NCBI GenBank assembly: GCA_937927845.1
Contig: CALFXE010000090.1
Coordinates: forward strand, 1-64,000
Length of the DNA: 64,000 nt
DNA from: an uncultured Paludibacter sp.
GTDB taxonomy: Bacteria; Bacteroidota; Bacteroidia; Bacteroidales; Paludibacteraceae
Direction of reading: 5' to 3'
A program made the position numbers and the translations under genes. The first letter of the stretch is position 1; each line of letters opens with the position of its first letter. This document shows, piece by piece, positions 18,364 to 26,908 of the stretch. The notes below the pieces were generated by a model. The model searched no databases. It saw nothing but the letters and a program-made list of their open reading frames with translations, and was not told where the DNA came from.

Positions 18364-18479
18364 CAGCTATACTAAAGAAATATAGTGCAACATTTCACTA
18401 GCAAATTAGAATTTATTGAGTGGTTTACTTATAGTGATGAAACCATAGACGGAAAAAGCAAGATAAAATACAATTTCAT

Positions 18480-19190
18480 ATGTCAGCAATAATTCAAATA
18501 GAAGGATTAAAAAAGAATTTTGGCAAATTTGTTGCCTTAAATGGCGTTGATATGACGGTTAATGAGGGGGAAGTTCATGCTTTTCTCGGACCGAATGGAG
18601 CAGGGAAGTCGACTACTATTCGTTGTCTGCTTGGCGTGTTACGAGCAAGTGCCGGAGAAATTAAACTCTTCGGACAAGACGCATGGAAAGATGCCGTAGA
18701 ACTTCACAAACGTCTCGCTTACGTGCCAGGTGACGTAAATCTGTGGGGTAATCTTACCGGAGGTGAAGTGATTGATTTGTTTCTTTCGTTTCGAGGAGCA
18801 AAGTACGATAAGGCACGTAGAGAGTATTTCTTGCAACGTTTTGAACTTGACCCAACTAAAAAATGCCGTACTTATTCTAAGGGCAATCGTCAAAAAGTGG
18901 TACTTGTATCGGCACTTGTGTCTGATGTGGAATTATATGTTTTGGACGAACCTACAAGCGGTCTCGATCCTTTGCTTGAAAAGGTATTTCAGGATTGTGT
19001 AAAAGAACTCAGAAACAAGGGTCGTAGCGTATTGTTGTCGAGCCACATTATGAGTGAAGTGGAAAAACTTGCTGACAGAGTAAGTATTATAAAGGAAGGA
19101 AAAATTGTACTCAACGGTTCAATGAACGAAATATCAGCAAAAGGGAAAACTTTGGAAGAATTGTTTTTATCGCAATACAAAAGCATATAA
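18480..19190 (+). CDS. ABC transporter ATP-binding protein (exporter)
   Basis: Cytoplasmic ATPase powering the permease encoded 5 bp downstream. Walker A GPNGAGKST (37-45), a degenerate signature (YSKGNRQKV in place of LSGGQ), Walker B VLDEPTSGLD and the H-loop (LLSSH) are present. At 236 aa it is a stand-alone nucleotide-binding domain of the drug/peptide exporter type. With its permease it resembles antibiotic exporter pairs best known from Gram-positive bacteria (COG3559-like partner). Substrate unknown. Confidence 0.92.
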   Translation: MSAIIQIEGLKKNFGKFVALNGVDMTVNEGEVHAFLGPNGAGKSTTIRCLLGVLRASAGEIKLFGQDAWKDAVELHKRLAYVPGDVNLWGNLTGGEVIDLFLSFRGAKYDKARREYFLQRFELDPTKKCRTYSKGNRQKVVLVSALVSDVELYVLDEPTSGLDPLLEKVFQDCVKELRNKGRSVLLSSHIMSEVEKLADRVSIIKEGKIVLNGSMNEISAKGKTLEELFLSQYKSI

Positions 19191-19195
19191 TAACA

Positions 19196-20764
19196 ATGAA
19201 ATACCTCAACTTCATAATTCGCAGAGAACGCATAATGTCGTCTGTTTGGCTTGCTACAATTGCAGCTTCTGCATTATTGCTGGCGGCAGTTTATCCTACA
19301 CTTTTCCCTGACGAAATATCCATGCAGGGAATGCTGGCAACCCTAAACAATCCTTCAATGATTGCAATGATGGGACCCGTTTACGGACTTGAATCCATCA
19401 CACCTGCCATAATACTCGCTCAAAATTGCCTTATCTGGTTTGCCATTGCCGTTATTGTGATGAATATATTTTTTATAAACCGCCATACGCGGGCAGACGA
19501 AGAATTGGGTAGACAAGAAATGTTGATAGCGCTTCCTATTGGTCGCTTAACAAACAGTTTGTCAGTGATTTCTATGTCGTTCGTTTTGAATATTGCCACA
19601 GCCTTATTGATTGCCCTGTTTACACTTATCGCAAACATTGAGGGAGGTAATTTAGTTGGCGCATTAACTTACGGATTATCAATAGGAATGCAAGGTTTTT
19701 TATTTGCCATGCTGACTTTGCTCTCTGCTCAACTATTTTCCACAGCAAGAACAACGATGGGTGTTGCATTTGCGTTGATGGGCATATCTTATATACTTCG
19801 TGCTTACGGCGACATCAATGAAGATCTGATGTCTTACGTCTCACCGATAGGATTGGGGTTAAAGGTGGAAGCATTTTATTCCAACAACTTCTTTCCGATA
19901 ATCATATTATTTATCGAAGCGTTTGTAGTTGCGGCAGTGGCATTGTGGATAAATTTACGCAGAGATGTGGGTGCAGGCATATTTCCTGCCCGAAAAGGAA
20001 AGGCACACGCAAGTAAGTTTTTACAGACTCCCATTGGATTTACATGGCACTTATTACGTGGAAGTTTTTGGGCATGGGCAGTAGGAATTTTTGCCATAGC
20101 AGCTTCTTATGGTTCAGTTATCGGTGAATTAGATAATTTTATAATGGGCAACGACGCTATTAAACAGATGTTGGAAGGAACTGTCGGAGCATCGACCCTT
20201 ATTGATGCCTATATTGCACTGTTAGGCTACATGATTGCTTTACTTATCTCCATTCCTTTGATAAACTGCGTAAACCATTTTCGTACGGAAGAAAAACGCG
20301 GAAGATTAGAGCAGATAATTGCCACTTCGGTATCAAGAAAAGCCGTTTTCGGAAGCTTTATACTCATTGCCGCACTGGAAGCCGTTGTATTATCTTTGTT
20401 TAGTGTGTTAGGCTTGTACGCAACGACTTATTCTTCAGGACTTGTTACGCTTTCAACACTTATAGAAGTTACTTTCGTTTATCTGCCTGCATTATTTCTG
20501 ATGTTTTCATTAGCCGTATTTTTGGTCGGATTACTGCCTAAATTACGGTCGTCGATATGGATAATTTTCGGTTATTCTTTAATTATATTTTATTTCGGAC
20601 GACTTTTTAGCATACCTGAAATAGCAACGAAATTATCACCCTTTGGCAATATTCCGCAACTGCCCGTGCAAGAATTTTCTGTACTACCACTTATCGTAAC
20701 ATGTATTATTGCAACCGGACTTTGCGTTGTTGGTGTCGCAGGGATTGAGAGAAGGGATATGTAA
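19196..20764 (+). CDS. ABC exporter permease with internally duplicated 6-TM halves
   Basis: Membrane partner of the upstream ATPase. The 522-aa protein has about 12 hydrophobic helices in two similar halves. Each half carries a related cytoplasmic loop: RADEELGRQEMLIALPIGR in the first and RTEEKRGRLEQIIATSVSR in the second. The pattern matches COG3559-type exporters of polyketide-like antibiotics. A TetR-like regulator that often accompanies such pairs is not visible. By eye the pair is somewhat less AT-rich than flanking genes, consistent with transfer but not proof. Confidence 0.85.
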   Translation: MKYLNFIIRRERIMSSVWLATIAASALLLAAVYPTLFPDEISMQGMLATLNNPSMIAMMGPVYGLESITPAIILAQNCLIWFAIAVIVMNIFFINRHTRADEELGRQEMLIALPIGRLTNSLSVISMSFVLNIATALLIALFTLIANIEGGNLVGALTYGLSIGMQGFLFAMLTLLSAQLFSTARTTMGVAFALMGISYILRAYGDINEDLMSYVSPIGLGLKVEAFYSNNFFPIIILFIEAFVVAAVALWINLRRDVGAGIFPARKGKAHASKFLQTPIGFTWHLLRGSFWAWAVGIFAIAASYGSVIGELDNFIMGNDAIKQMLEGTVGASTLIDAYIALLGYMIALLISIPLINCVNHFRTEEKRGRLEQIIATSVSRKAVFGSFILIAALEAVVLSLFSVLGLYATTYSSGLVTLSTLIEVTFVYLPALFLMFSLAVFLVGLLPKLRSSIWIIFGYSLIIFYFGRLFSIPEIATKLSPFGNIPQLPVQEFSVLPLIVTCIIATGLCVVGVAGIERRDM

Positions 20765-20839
20765 CAGTAGTGGTTACTTTACAATAGTCTATACATAGTG
20801 CCTGTTAGATTCGTGAAACAATCGTAAATTCATATGTAT

Positions 20840-21166
20840 TTATGCTTTACGAACAAATTCCGACTTTAATGCCATGGATCCGAAACCATCAATTTTGCAG
20901 CTAATGTTATGGTCACCATCCGTTAAACGGATATTCTTAACTTTTGTTCCTACTTTGATGGGTTTAGACGCCCCTTTTACAGGCAAGTCTTTTACCACCA
21001 CTACAGAATCACCGTCTTGAAGTTCATTCCCATTAGAATCTAAAACTTTCATACCTTCATTAGGATTCCATTGATGATCACATTCAGGACAAGCATATAA
21101 ATCTTCCTCCAAAAAATAGCCGTAAGGAGAATGGCATTGCGGGCAGCTTTTTAAAGTGTCAGGCAT
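20840..21166 (-). CDS. yjdM: YjdM/PhnA-family zinc-ribbon protein
   Basis: Small protein historically named PhnA but not required for phosphonate use; its function is unclear. The N-terminal zinc ribbon C8-x2-C11 and C26-x2-C29 is followed by a KOW/SH3-like beta domain (DGDSVVVVKDLPVKG, KVGTKVKNIRL). The 108-aa length is typical. A minus-strand -7 box lies at 21219-21226. Confidence 0.92.
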   Translation of the reverse strand: MPDTLKSCPQCHSPYGYFLEEDLYACPECDHQWNPNEGMKVLDSNGNELQDGDSVVVVKDLPVKGASKPIKVGTKVKNIRLTDGDHNISCKIDGFGSMALKSEFVRKA

Positions 21167-21218
21167 TGTTATATTTTTTTTTAATGCAGTTTATTGTTTT
21201 TTGAATTAACCTCGGCTC

Positions 21219-21226
21219 CAAAGATA
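21219..21226 (-). promoter_or_regulatory. -7 box of yjdM
   Basis: TATCTTTG on the minus strand, 52 bp upstream of the ATG. Confidence 0.45.
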
Positions 21227-21301
21227 AGCATTTTACACATCATAGTAAAAATTTATCACTTAATTTGGATGTGATAAGCCACAGATTGACGTTTTTTTGA
21301 C

Positions 21302-21309
21302 TACCTTTG
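21302..21309 (+). promoter_or_regulatory. -7 box of ychF
   Basis: TACCTTTG, a consensus -7 box 23 bp before the ATG at 21333. It overlaps the upstream TTG-initiated extension, ruling that start out. Confidence 0.65.
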
Positions 21310-21332
21310 CACCCAATTTTAAAAATTTAGAA

Positions 21333-22433
21333 ATGGCTTTACAATGTGGTATTGTTGGATTACCAAACGTAGGAAAATCCACACTTTTCAACTGTTTATC
21401 AAATGCAAAGGCTCAAGCAGCTAATTTCCCTTTTTGTACGATCGAACCAAATGTTGGTGTGATTACCGTTCCTGATGAAAGGTTAAACAAATTAGCAGAA
21501 TTGGTTAAACCTCAACGAATTGTGCCTACTACCGTAGAAATTGTCGATATTGCCGGCTTGGTAAAGGGTGCAAGTAAGGGCGAGGGCTTAGGCAATAAGT
21601 TTTTGGCAAATATAAGAGAAACAGATGCTATTATTCATGTACTGCGTTGTTTCGAAAATGATAATATTGTTCATGTAGACGGAAGTATCAATCCTGTGAG
21701 AGACAAGGAAATAATAGATACAGAACTGCAAATAAAGGATTTAGAAACTATCGAAAGCCGTATTTCAAAAGTTCAGAAGCAAGCTCAAACAGGTGGCGAT
21801 AAAAATGCAAAGATTGTTTATGATATTCTGCTGAAATATCAGGAGGCTTTGATGCAAGGCAAATCTGCGCGTACTGTGGTTTTGGATAAAGCTGAAAAGC
21901 CTTATGTAAAAGATTTGTACTTGCTTACAGATAAGCCTGTTATGTATATCTGTAATGTCGATGAAGCTTCGGCACTCAATGGCAATGCTTATGTAGAGGC
22001 TGTCAAAGAGGCTGTTAAAGATGAAAATGCTGAGATACTGATTGTTGCTGCTGCTACTGAAGCTGATATTGCTGAGTTGGAAACCTACGAAGAACGCCAA
22101 ATGTTCTTAGAAGAGATTGGTTTAAAAGAATCGGGTGTAGCTCGCTTGATTAAATCTGCATACAAACTGCTTACTTTACAGACTTATTTCACAGCCGGCG
22201 TTCAGGAAGTGCGCGCTTGGACATTTCACGAAGGCTGGAAAGCTCCTCAATGCGCAGGAGTTATTCACACCGATTTCGAAAAAGGCTTTATCCGTGCTGA
22301 AGTCATCAAGTACGACGACTATGTAACGCTTGGTTCAGAAGCTGCTTGTAAAGAAGCCGGAAAAATGAATGTTGAGGGCAAAGAATATATTGTTCAAGAT
22401 GGAGATATTATGCACTTCAGATTTAATGTGTGA
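21333..22433 (+). CDS. ychF: Redox-regulated ATPase YchF (Obg-like)
   Basis: Universally conserved P-loop protein that hydrolyses ATP rather than GTP and associates with ribosomes. G1 is GLPNVGKST (9-17); G3 is DIAGLVKGAS; the G4 position has NVDE instead of NKxD, the hallmark of the ATP-preferring YchF branch. A coiled coil and the C-terminal TGS domain (TYFTAGVQEVRAWTF, HTDFEKGFIRAEV) follow. The start at 21333 (MALQCGIVG) gives 366 aa, the usual size. It is convergent with the DUF4831 gene. Confidence 0.97.
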   Translation: MALQCGIVGLPNVGKSTLFNCLSNAKAQAANFPFCTIEPNVGVITVPDERLNKLAELVKPQRIVPTTVEIVDIAGLVKGASKGEGLGNKFLANIRETDAIIHVLRCFENDNIVHVDGSINPVRDKEIIDTELQIKDLETIESRISKVQKQAQTGGDKNAKIVYDILLKYQEALMQGKSARTVVLDKAEKPYVKDLYLLTDKPVMYICNVDEASALNGNAYVEAVKEAVKDENAEILIVAAATEADIAELETYEERQMFLEEIGLKESGVARLIKSAYKLLTLQTYFTAGVQEVRAWTFHEGWKAPQCAGVIHTDFEKGFIRAEVIKYDDYVTLGSEAACKEAGKMNVEGKEYIVQDGDIMHFRFNV

Positions 22434-22446
22434 TAATAAAGTCAAG

Positions 22447-23493
22447 TTACTTCTTGATTTCCAATAATCTACCTGTTTGATTATCGACACTTATAGATAA
22501 ACCCGGAACTTTAAATAGCGATTCGGGTAACATCATCAGTTCACCAAGTTGTGGTAGTTGTAGGTTACTTTTCAGTATATCTTTAACACCATCGCTTATA
22601 GTTATATTTGTCGATGCCGGAATAACAGTAAATAAAACAGCTTTTTCCAACTTAGCTTTTGGATCGGGCTCTTGCTTCTGAAATTTCTCCGGAGTGACTG
22701 TAATAAAATAAGGTTCTCCACTTAAATCATCTTTATCTACAACACCTCGTATTGCTGACAATCTGAATAAAATCTCTTTTGAAACAGGGTTTTCAGGTGT
22801 GAAATATATTTTATGTTTAGTTGTTGATTTACGAACAGAACCTACAAACAACTCCGTAAGCTCCTTTTCTTTTTTATCTAAACCGCTTAACATCATTTTC
22901 ATTGCGTCTCCATCAGGCATATGATCGACATCTCCCGAAAGTAAGTTTAATCTGCTTGAGCGGATGTTGTATATCTGAATAGCAGCACCTTCCGCCATTT
23001 TTGCTACAGAACCTGCCATCATATATTCCTGTGTTAATGGCAGTATATCCGATGACTGATCGCCAATTGTTACATTATTATTAGTATCATTGTTTCTGTC
23101 ACATTGAACTACAGGCTTTGGTTCAACATTTACTCCGCAAAGAATACCTTGTGAATCAACGACTATACCGTTAAGAACAGACTTAGGCAAAACTTCAACA
23201 GCATATCTTCTTTTCAAATCAGGAATAGTATTGGATGTCATTTTGATATTCTTAATTTTCAAAGTAGATTTTTCCTCCATAATCACCTTGTTAACAGCTA
23301 AATATCTTTGCGAATACAAATAAAACACACCCGGTTTTTCTGTGATAGTTTCAATTTCAACTTCAAAACAAAGTTCTGTTTTAGGAAGTGAATATGTTAG
23401 GACAGAAACACCTTCTGTAAGTGAAAAATCTGATTGTGCTTTTCCCAAAAATCCAACTATAAGCAAAATACTAATGATTACGAACTGTCTCAT
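22447..23493 (-). CDS. DUF4831 family protein, exported
   Basis: Bacteroidota-specific protein of unknown function. A signal peptide (residues 1-19, ending GKAQ) is followed by a beta-rich ~330-aa region including the family-like EVLPKSVLNGIV, AEGAAIQIYNIRSSR and GDVDHMPDGDAMKMML segments. It starts 5 bp after topA in the same direction and is probably co-transcribed with it; the functional link, if any, is unknown. Confidence 0.8.
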   Translation of the reverse strand: MRQFVIISILLIVGFLGKAQSDFSLTEGVSVLTYSLPKTELCFEVEIETITEKPGVFYLYSQRYLAVNKVIMEEKSTLKIKNIKMTSNTIPDLKRRYAVEVLPKSVLNGIVVDSQGILCGVNVEPKPVVQCDRNNDTNNNVTIGDQSSDILPLTQEYMMAGSVAKMAEGAAIQIYNIRSSRLNLLSGDVDHMPDGDAMKMMLSGLDKKEKELTELFVGSVRKSTTKHKIYFTPENPVSKEILFRLSAIRGVVDKDDLSGEPYFITVTPEKFQKQEPDPKAKLEKAVLFTVIPASTNITISDGVKDILKSNLQLPQLGELMMLPESLFKVPGLSISVDNQTGRLLEIKK

Positions 23494-23498
23494 GGCTT

Positions 23499-25838
23499 TT
23501 ATTTTTTACGTGTTTTAGATTTTGAAAAACCTTTTTTCTTAGGTTTATCAGAAGATTGTTGTTCGACTAATTCTTTACATTTGTCGACTGTTAATGTTGC
23601 AGGATCTATACTCTTAGGTATTTTATAATTGCTTTTCTCAAAAGTAAAATACGGTCCGAAACGTCCATTAAGCACCTGATATTCACCATTATCACCCAGT
23701 ACGCTGATAATTTTATTCTTTTCTTCTTCTCTTTTTGCCAGAATAATTTCTATAGCTCTTTCAGAGGTAACAGACATAGGGTCATCAGCCTTAGGCAAAG
23801 AATAAAAGCTACCGTCATGTCGGATATATGGTCCGAAGCGACCAATTGCAACCGTCATATCTTTACCCTCATACTCACCGATTTGTCGTGGTAATTTGAA
23901 TAATTCAAGAGCATCTTCAAGCGATATTGTTTCAATTAATTGATCTTTACGTAAGGATGCAAACACTGGTTTTTCTTCTTCATCAGCAGTGCCAATCTGA
24001 GCAACCGGACCAAAGCGACCGATTTTTACAGAGACCTGCCTGCCTGTTTTAGGATCTGTACCTAAAACTCTCTCTCCCACTTGACGTTCCGAGTTTTTTA
24101 GCGTGTCCTCCACAACAGGATGAAACTGTTTGTAAAACTTATCTATCGAGCTAACCCATTTAATTTTACCTTCTGCTATATTATCAAATTCCTTTTCTAC
24201 CTGTGCAGTAAAATTATAATTAAGAATATCAGGGAAATACTCGGTTAGGAAATCATTCACAACCATTCCTATATCTGTAGGGAATAGTTTAGATTTCTCT
24301 GCACCTGTATTTTCAGTTTTATTTTTATCTGTAATCTTGCCATCTTTTAAAGTCAGCAAATTGAAATTTCTTTTTTCAGCAGGTCTGTCGCCTTTCTCAA
24401 CATAATTTCGATTTTGGATAGTCGTAATAGTCGGAGCATAAGTTGACGGGCGACCAATTCCTAATTCCTCAAGCTTTCTTACCAAACTTGCTTCACCGTA
24501 ACGAGGTGGCTTTTGAGAAAAACGCTCTTGTGCTGAAATTTCATCAATATTCAACAATTGTTTTTTAGCAAGTAATGGTAATCTTTCAACTGCTTCATCA
24601 TCCTCATCATCAGTAGATTCAATATAGACTTTTAGAAACCCATCGAATATTATAACTTCTCCGGTTGCGATAAACTGATGCTTATTACATGTGCAATTTA
24701 TATAAATTGATGTTTTTTCTAACTCAGCATCAGCCATTTGTGATGCTATGGTACGTTTCCAGATTAAATCATAGAGTTTCTTCTCCTGAGCGGTACCCTC
24801 CACAGTATGAGCATTCATATAAGTCGGACGAATTGCCTCATGCGCCTCTTGTGCTCCTTTAGTACGTGTGGTAAACTTCCTGGTTTTAACATACTTATCG
24901 CCTGCCATCGATATAATTTCGGCACGAGCAGTATTCAAAGCTAAATCAGACAAATTCACAGAGTCTGTTCTCATGTACGTGATTTTACCTGATTCGTATA
25001 ATGTTTGTGCCACTCTCATTGTTTGAGACACAGAAAAGCCTAACTTTCTGGCTGCTTCTTGTTGCAATGTTGAAGTGGTAAACGGAGGTGCAGGAGATTT
25101 TTTAAGTGGCTTAGTAACAATATCTTCGATACTGAAATTTGCGTTTTTACAATGTTCGAGGAACTCATATGCCTCCTCTTTAGTTGTAAAACGATGCTGT
25201 AATTCTGCATTCAACACAGCAGGATTTCCATTAACATCAATTGTCGAGAATTGTGCCAACACTCTGTAAGAAGATTCTGCAACAAAACTATTGATTTCAC
25301 GCTCCCTTTCAACGATTAAGCGCACAGCAACAGACTGAACTCTACCGGCAGAAAGTGATGGTTTGACCTTTTTCCACAATACGGGCGACAATTCAAAGCC
25401 CACAATACGGTCGAGTACACGGCGTGCCTGCTGTGCATCAACTAAGTTGATATCTATTTCACGAGGATTTTCAACAGCTTTCAGAATTGCATCCTTAGTA
25501 ATTTCATGGAACACAATTCGTTTCACCCTTTTCTTATCTAATTTTAATTCCTCAAATAAATGCCAGGCTATAGCTTCCCCTTCACGGTCTTCATCAGAAG
25601 CAAGCCAAACTGTTTCAGCTATCTTTGCTTCTTTTTTCAACTCGGCAACAACTTTCTTTTTATCTGAAGATACGACATAAATAGGGTTGTAGTTATTTTC
25701 GAAATCTATTCCTATGCCTTTATCTGCCAAATCGCGGATATGACCGAAACTCGACATGACGTGATAATCTGAACCAAGGAATTTTTCTATAGTTTTAGCT
25801 TTTGCAGGTGACTCTACTATTACTAGATTTTTAGACAT
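23499..25838 (-). CDS. topA: DNA topoisomerase I (type IA)
   Basis: Relaxes negatively supercoiled DNA. The TOPRIM domain begins at the N-terminus (LVIVESPAKAKTIEKFLG) with the acidic motif DEDREGEAIAWH. The active-site tyrosine is in ITYMRTDS. Instead of Cys4 zinc fingers the C-terminus has three repeats with the GRFGP core (VKIGRFGPVAQ, VAIGRFGPYIR, LNGRFGPYFTF) and a basic Lys-rich tail. The 779-aa length is normal for Bacteroidota. Confidence 0.97.
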   Translation of the reverse strand: MSKNLVIVESPAKAKTIEKFLGSDYHVMSSFGHIRDLADKGIGIDFENNYNPIYVVSSDKKKVVAELKKEAKIAETVWLASDEDREGEAIAWHLFEELKLDKKRVKRIVFHEITKDAILKAVENPREIDINLVDAQQARRVLDRIVGFELSPVLWKKVKPSLSAGRVQSVAVRLIVEREREINSFVAESSYRVLAQFSTIDVNGNPAVLNAELQHRFTTKEEAYEFLEHCKNANFSIEDIVTKPLKKSPAPPFTTSTLQQEAARKLGFSVSQTMRVAQTLYESGKITYMRTDSVNLSDLALNTARAEIISMAGDKYVKTRKFTTRTKGAQEAHEAIRPTYMNAHTVEGTAQEKKLYDLIWKRTIASQMADAELEKTSIYINCTCNKHQFIATGEVIIFDGFLKVYIESTDDEDDEAVERLPLLAKKQLLNIDEISAQERFSQKPPRYGEASLVRKLEELGIGRPSTYAPTITTIQNRNYVEKGDRPAEKRNFNLLTLKDGKITDKNKTENTGAEKSKLFPTDIGMVVNDFLTEYFPDILNYNFTAQVEKEFDNIAEGKIKWVSSIDKFYKQFHPVVEDTLKNSERQVGERVLGTDPKTGRQVSVKIGRFGPVAQIGTADEEEKPVFASLRKDQLIETISLEDALELFKLPRQIGEYEGKDMTVAIGRFGPYIRHDGSFYSLPKADDPMSVTSERAIEIILAKREEEKNKIISVLGDNGEYQVLNGRFGPYFTFEKSNYKIPKSIDPATLTVDKCKELVEQQSSDKPKKKGFSKSKTRKK

Positions 25839-25953
25839 ATGACAGTGTTTAAGTTATTTGTTTTTCGTAATCGGCTGCAAAATAACAAAAACAAATAGGT
25901 ACAAACCAAATTTTCAGCGATTTATTTTTATATTTTAATAAAGATTGTAATTA

Positions 25954-26772
25954 TTAGCACACTAAATTCAGGCTTCGACCTTGTAATTTCTCACAAAGCA
26001 TTTTGTGTAGTTTCGTTTCTGACACACATAATGCGGTTGATAACACTTCGCCTGAAGTAGCATTTTCAGTGATAACCGAGATTGTTTCGTTAGAATTACA
26101 ATATTCTCCTGTTTCCGGATTTTTAATATGCTGATATTTTGATGTATTACCGGAAGTAGTCAAACATTCATCATTTAAGATAACAAAATCATTAGTAGAA
26201 TTTGGTAAATTAATCTTCCAACCTTCTCCACCGGGATGATTTCCAATACCGCACACAGAGCTATTACCAAAATTTATCAAAGCATTATAACAATCATTTT
26301 TCTTTATTATATTTCTCACATTATCAAGCGTATAGCCTTTAATAAATCCGTTTAAGTCGATTTGCAAGTCGGGATGATTATAAAAAATTGTATTTGCTAC
26401 CGTATCAATTTTCAAATGGTTGATACATCCATATTTATAATTACCGGAATTAATGGTAATGTCGAAAGCTCCCAGAGTTAACTCATTGTACTCTTTGCAT
26501 CTATGAAGAATATTAACCAATTCGGGTGTAGTATAAACAGGTTCGATTGCAGCAATAAGATTCAGTTTACTTAACTCACTCTCGTTATCAAACCTATTGG
26601 TCATCTTTTCTATTCTCGATACTTCCGGAACAATCTCATCCAGCAGATTTTTAGATTTTTCTTCACTTAGATTACACAGAGCAATATCGATGCGGGTATG
26701 CATAGCATTAAACCACGCATAAAAAATAGTTTGCGTTTGATTGATTTGTTTGAAGATTGATTGATACCACAT
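25954..26772 (-). CDS. ApbE-like FAD:protein FMN transferase, no signal peptide
   Basis: ApbE enzymes attach FMN covalently to Thr/Ser of flavoproteins. Family landmarks are present but divergent: DLNGFIKGYTLDNVR (usually DLGGIAKGYAVD), INFGNSSVCGIGNHPGGEGWKI, LTTSGNTSKYQHIKNPETGE, and SGEVLSTALCV where most members have a DALST-type Asp-containing Mg-binding motif. At 272 aa it lacks the ~50-aa N-terminal lipoprotein or signal region of exported ApbE proteins, so it should be cytoplasmic. The substitutions leave activity uncertain. Confidence 0.78.
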   Translation of the reverse strand: MWYQSIFKQINQTQTIFYAWFNAMHTRIDIALCNLSEEKSKNLLDEIVPEVSRIEKMTNRFDNESELSKLNLIAAIEPVYTTPELVNILHRCKEYNELTLGAFDITINSGNYKYGCINHLKIDTVANTIFYNHPDLQIDLNGFIKGYTLDNVRNIIKKNDCYNALINFGNSSVCGIGNHPGGEGWKINLPNSTNDFVILNDECLTTSGNTSKYQHIKNPETGEYCNSNETISVITENATSGEVLSTALCVSETKLHKMLCEKLQGRSLNLVC

Positions 26773-26837
26773 ATAGTATTAATGGTATGTAAATGATGGC
26801 ACAGTAAATAATGGTACACCAATAATGATATAACAAT

Positions 26838-26895
26838 GGCACGCGGATAACGCTGATGATGCGGATTTATACGGATTTTGTGTTATCCGTGTGCC
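26838..26895. repeat. Dispersed palindromic repeat, copy 1
   Basis: GGCACGCGGATAAC (26838-26851) faces GTTATCCGTGTGCC (26882-26895): a 14-bp stem with one G-U position. Its first 20 bases match the reverse complement of 33621-33640 at 19 of 20 positions. Lies just downstream of the DUF1080 gene stop. Confidence 0.75.
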
Positions 26896-26908
26896 ATAAA
26901 ACCTAAGA

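Larger units (their letters stand above)
17987..18479. other. Intergenic region between the DUF1016 nuclease and the ABC exporter
   Basis: 493 bp without a credible gene. It holds -7 boxes at 18007-18014 (minus, nuclease), 18042-18049 (plus, TATCTTTG with no gene for >400 bp) and 18356-18363 (plus, exporter), and an AT-rich inverted repeat (TTAATTTT 18061-18068 with AAAATTAA 18082-18089, inner GTTT/AAAAC). Confidence 0.55.

Noticed and set aside
21297..21332. Extended N-terminus of YchF starting at TTG
   Set aside because: The segment overlaps a consensus -7 box (21302-21309) and adds 12 residues absent from the family.
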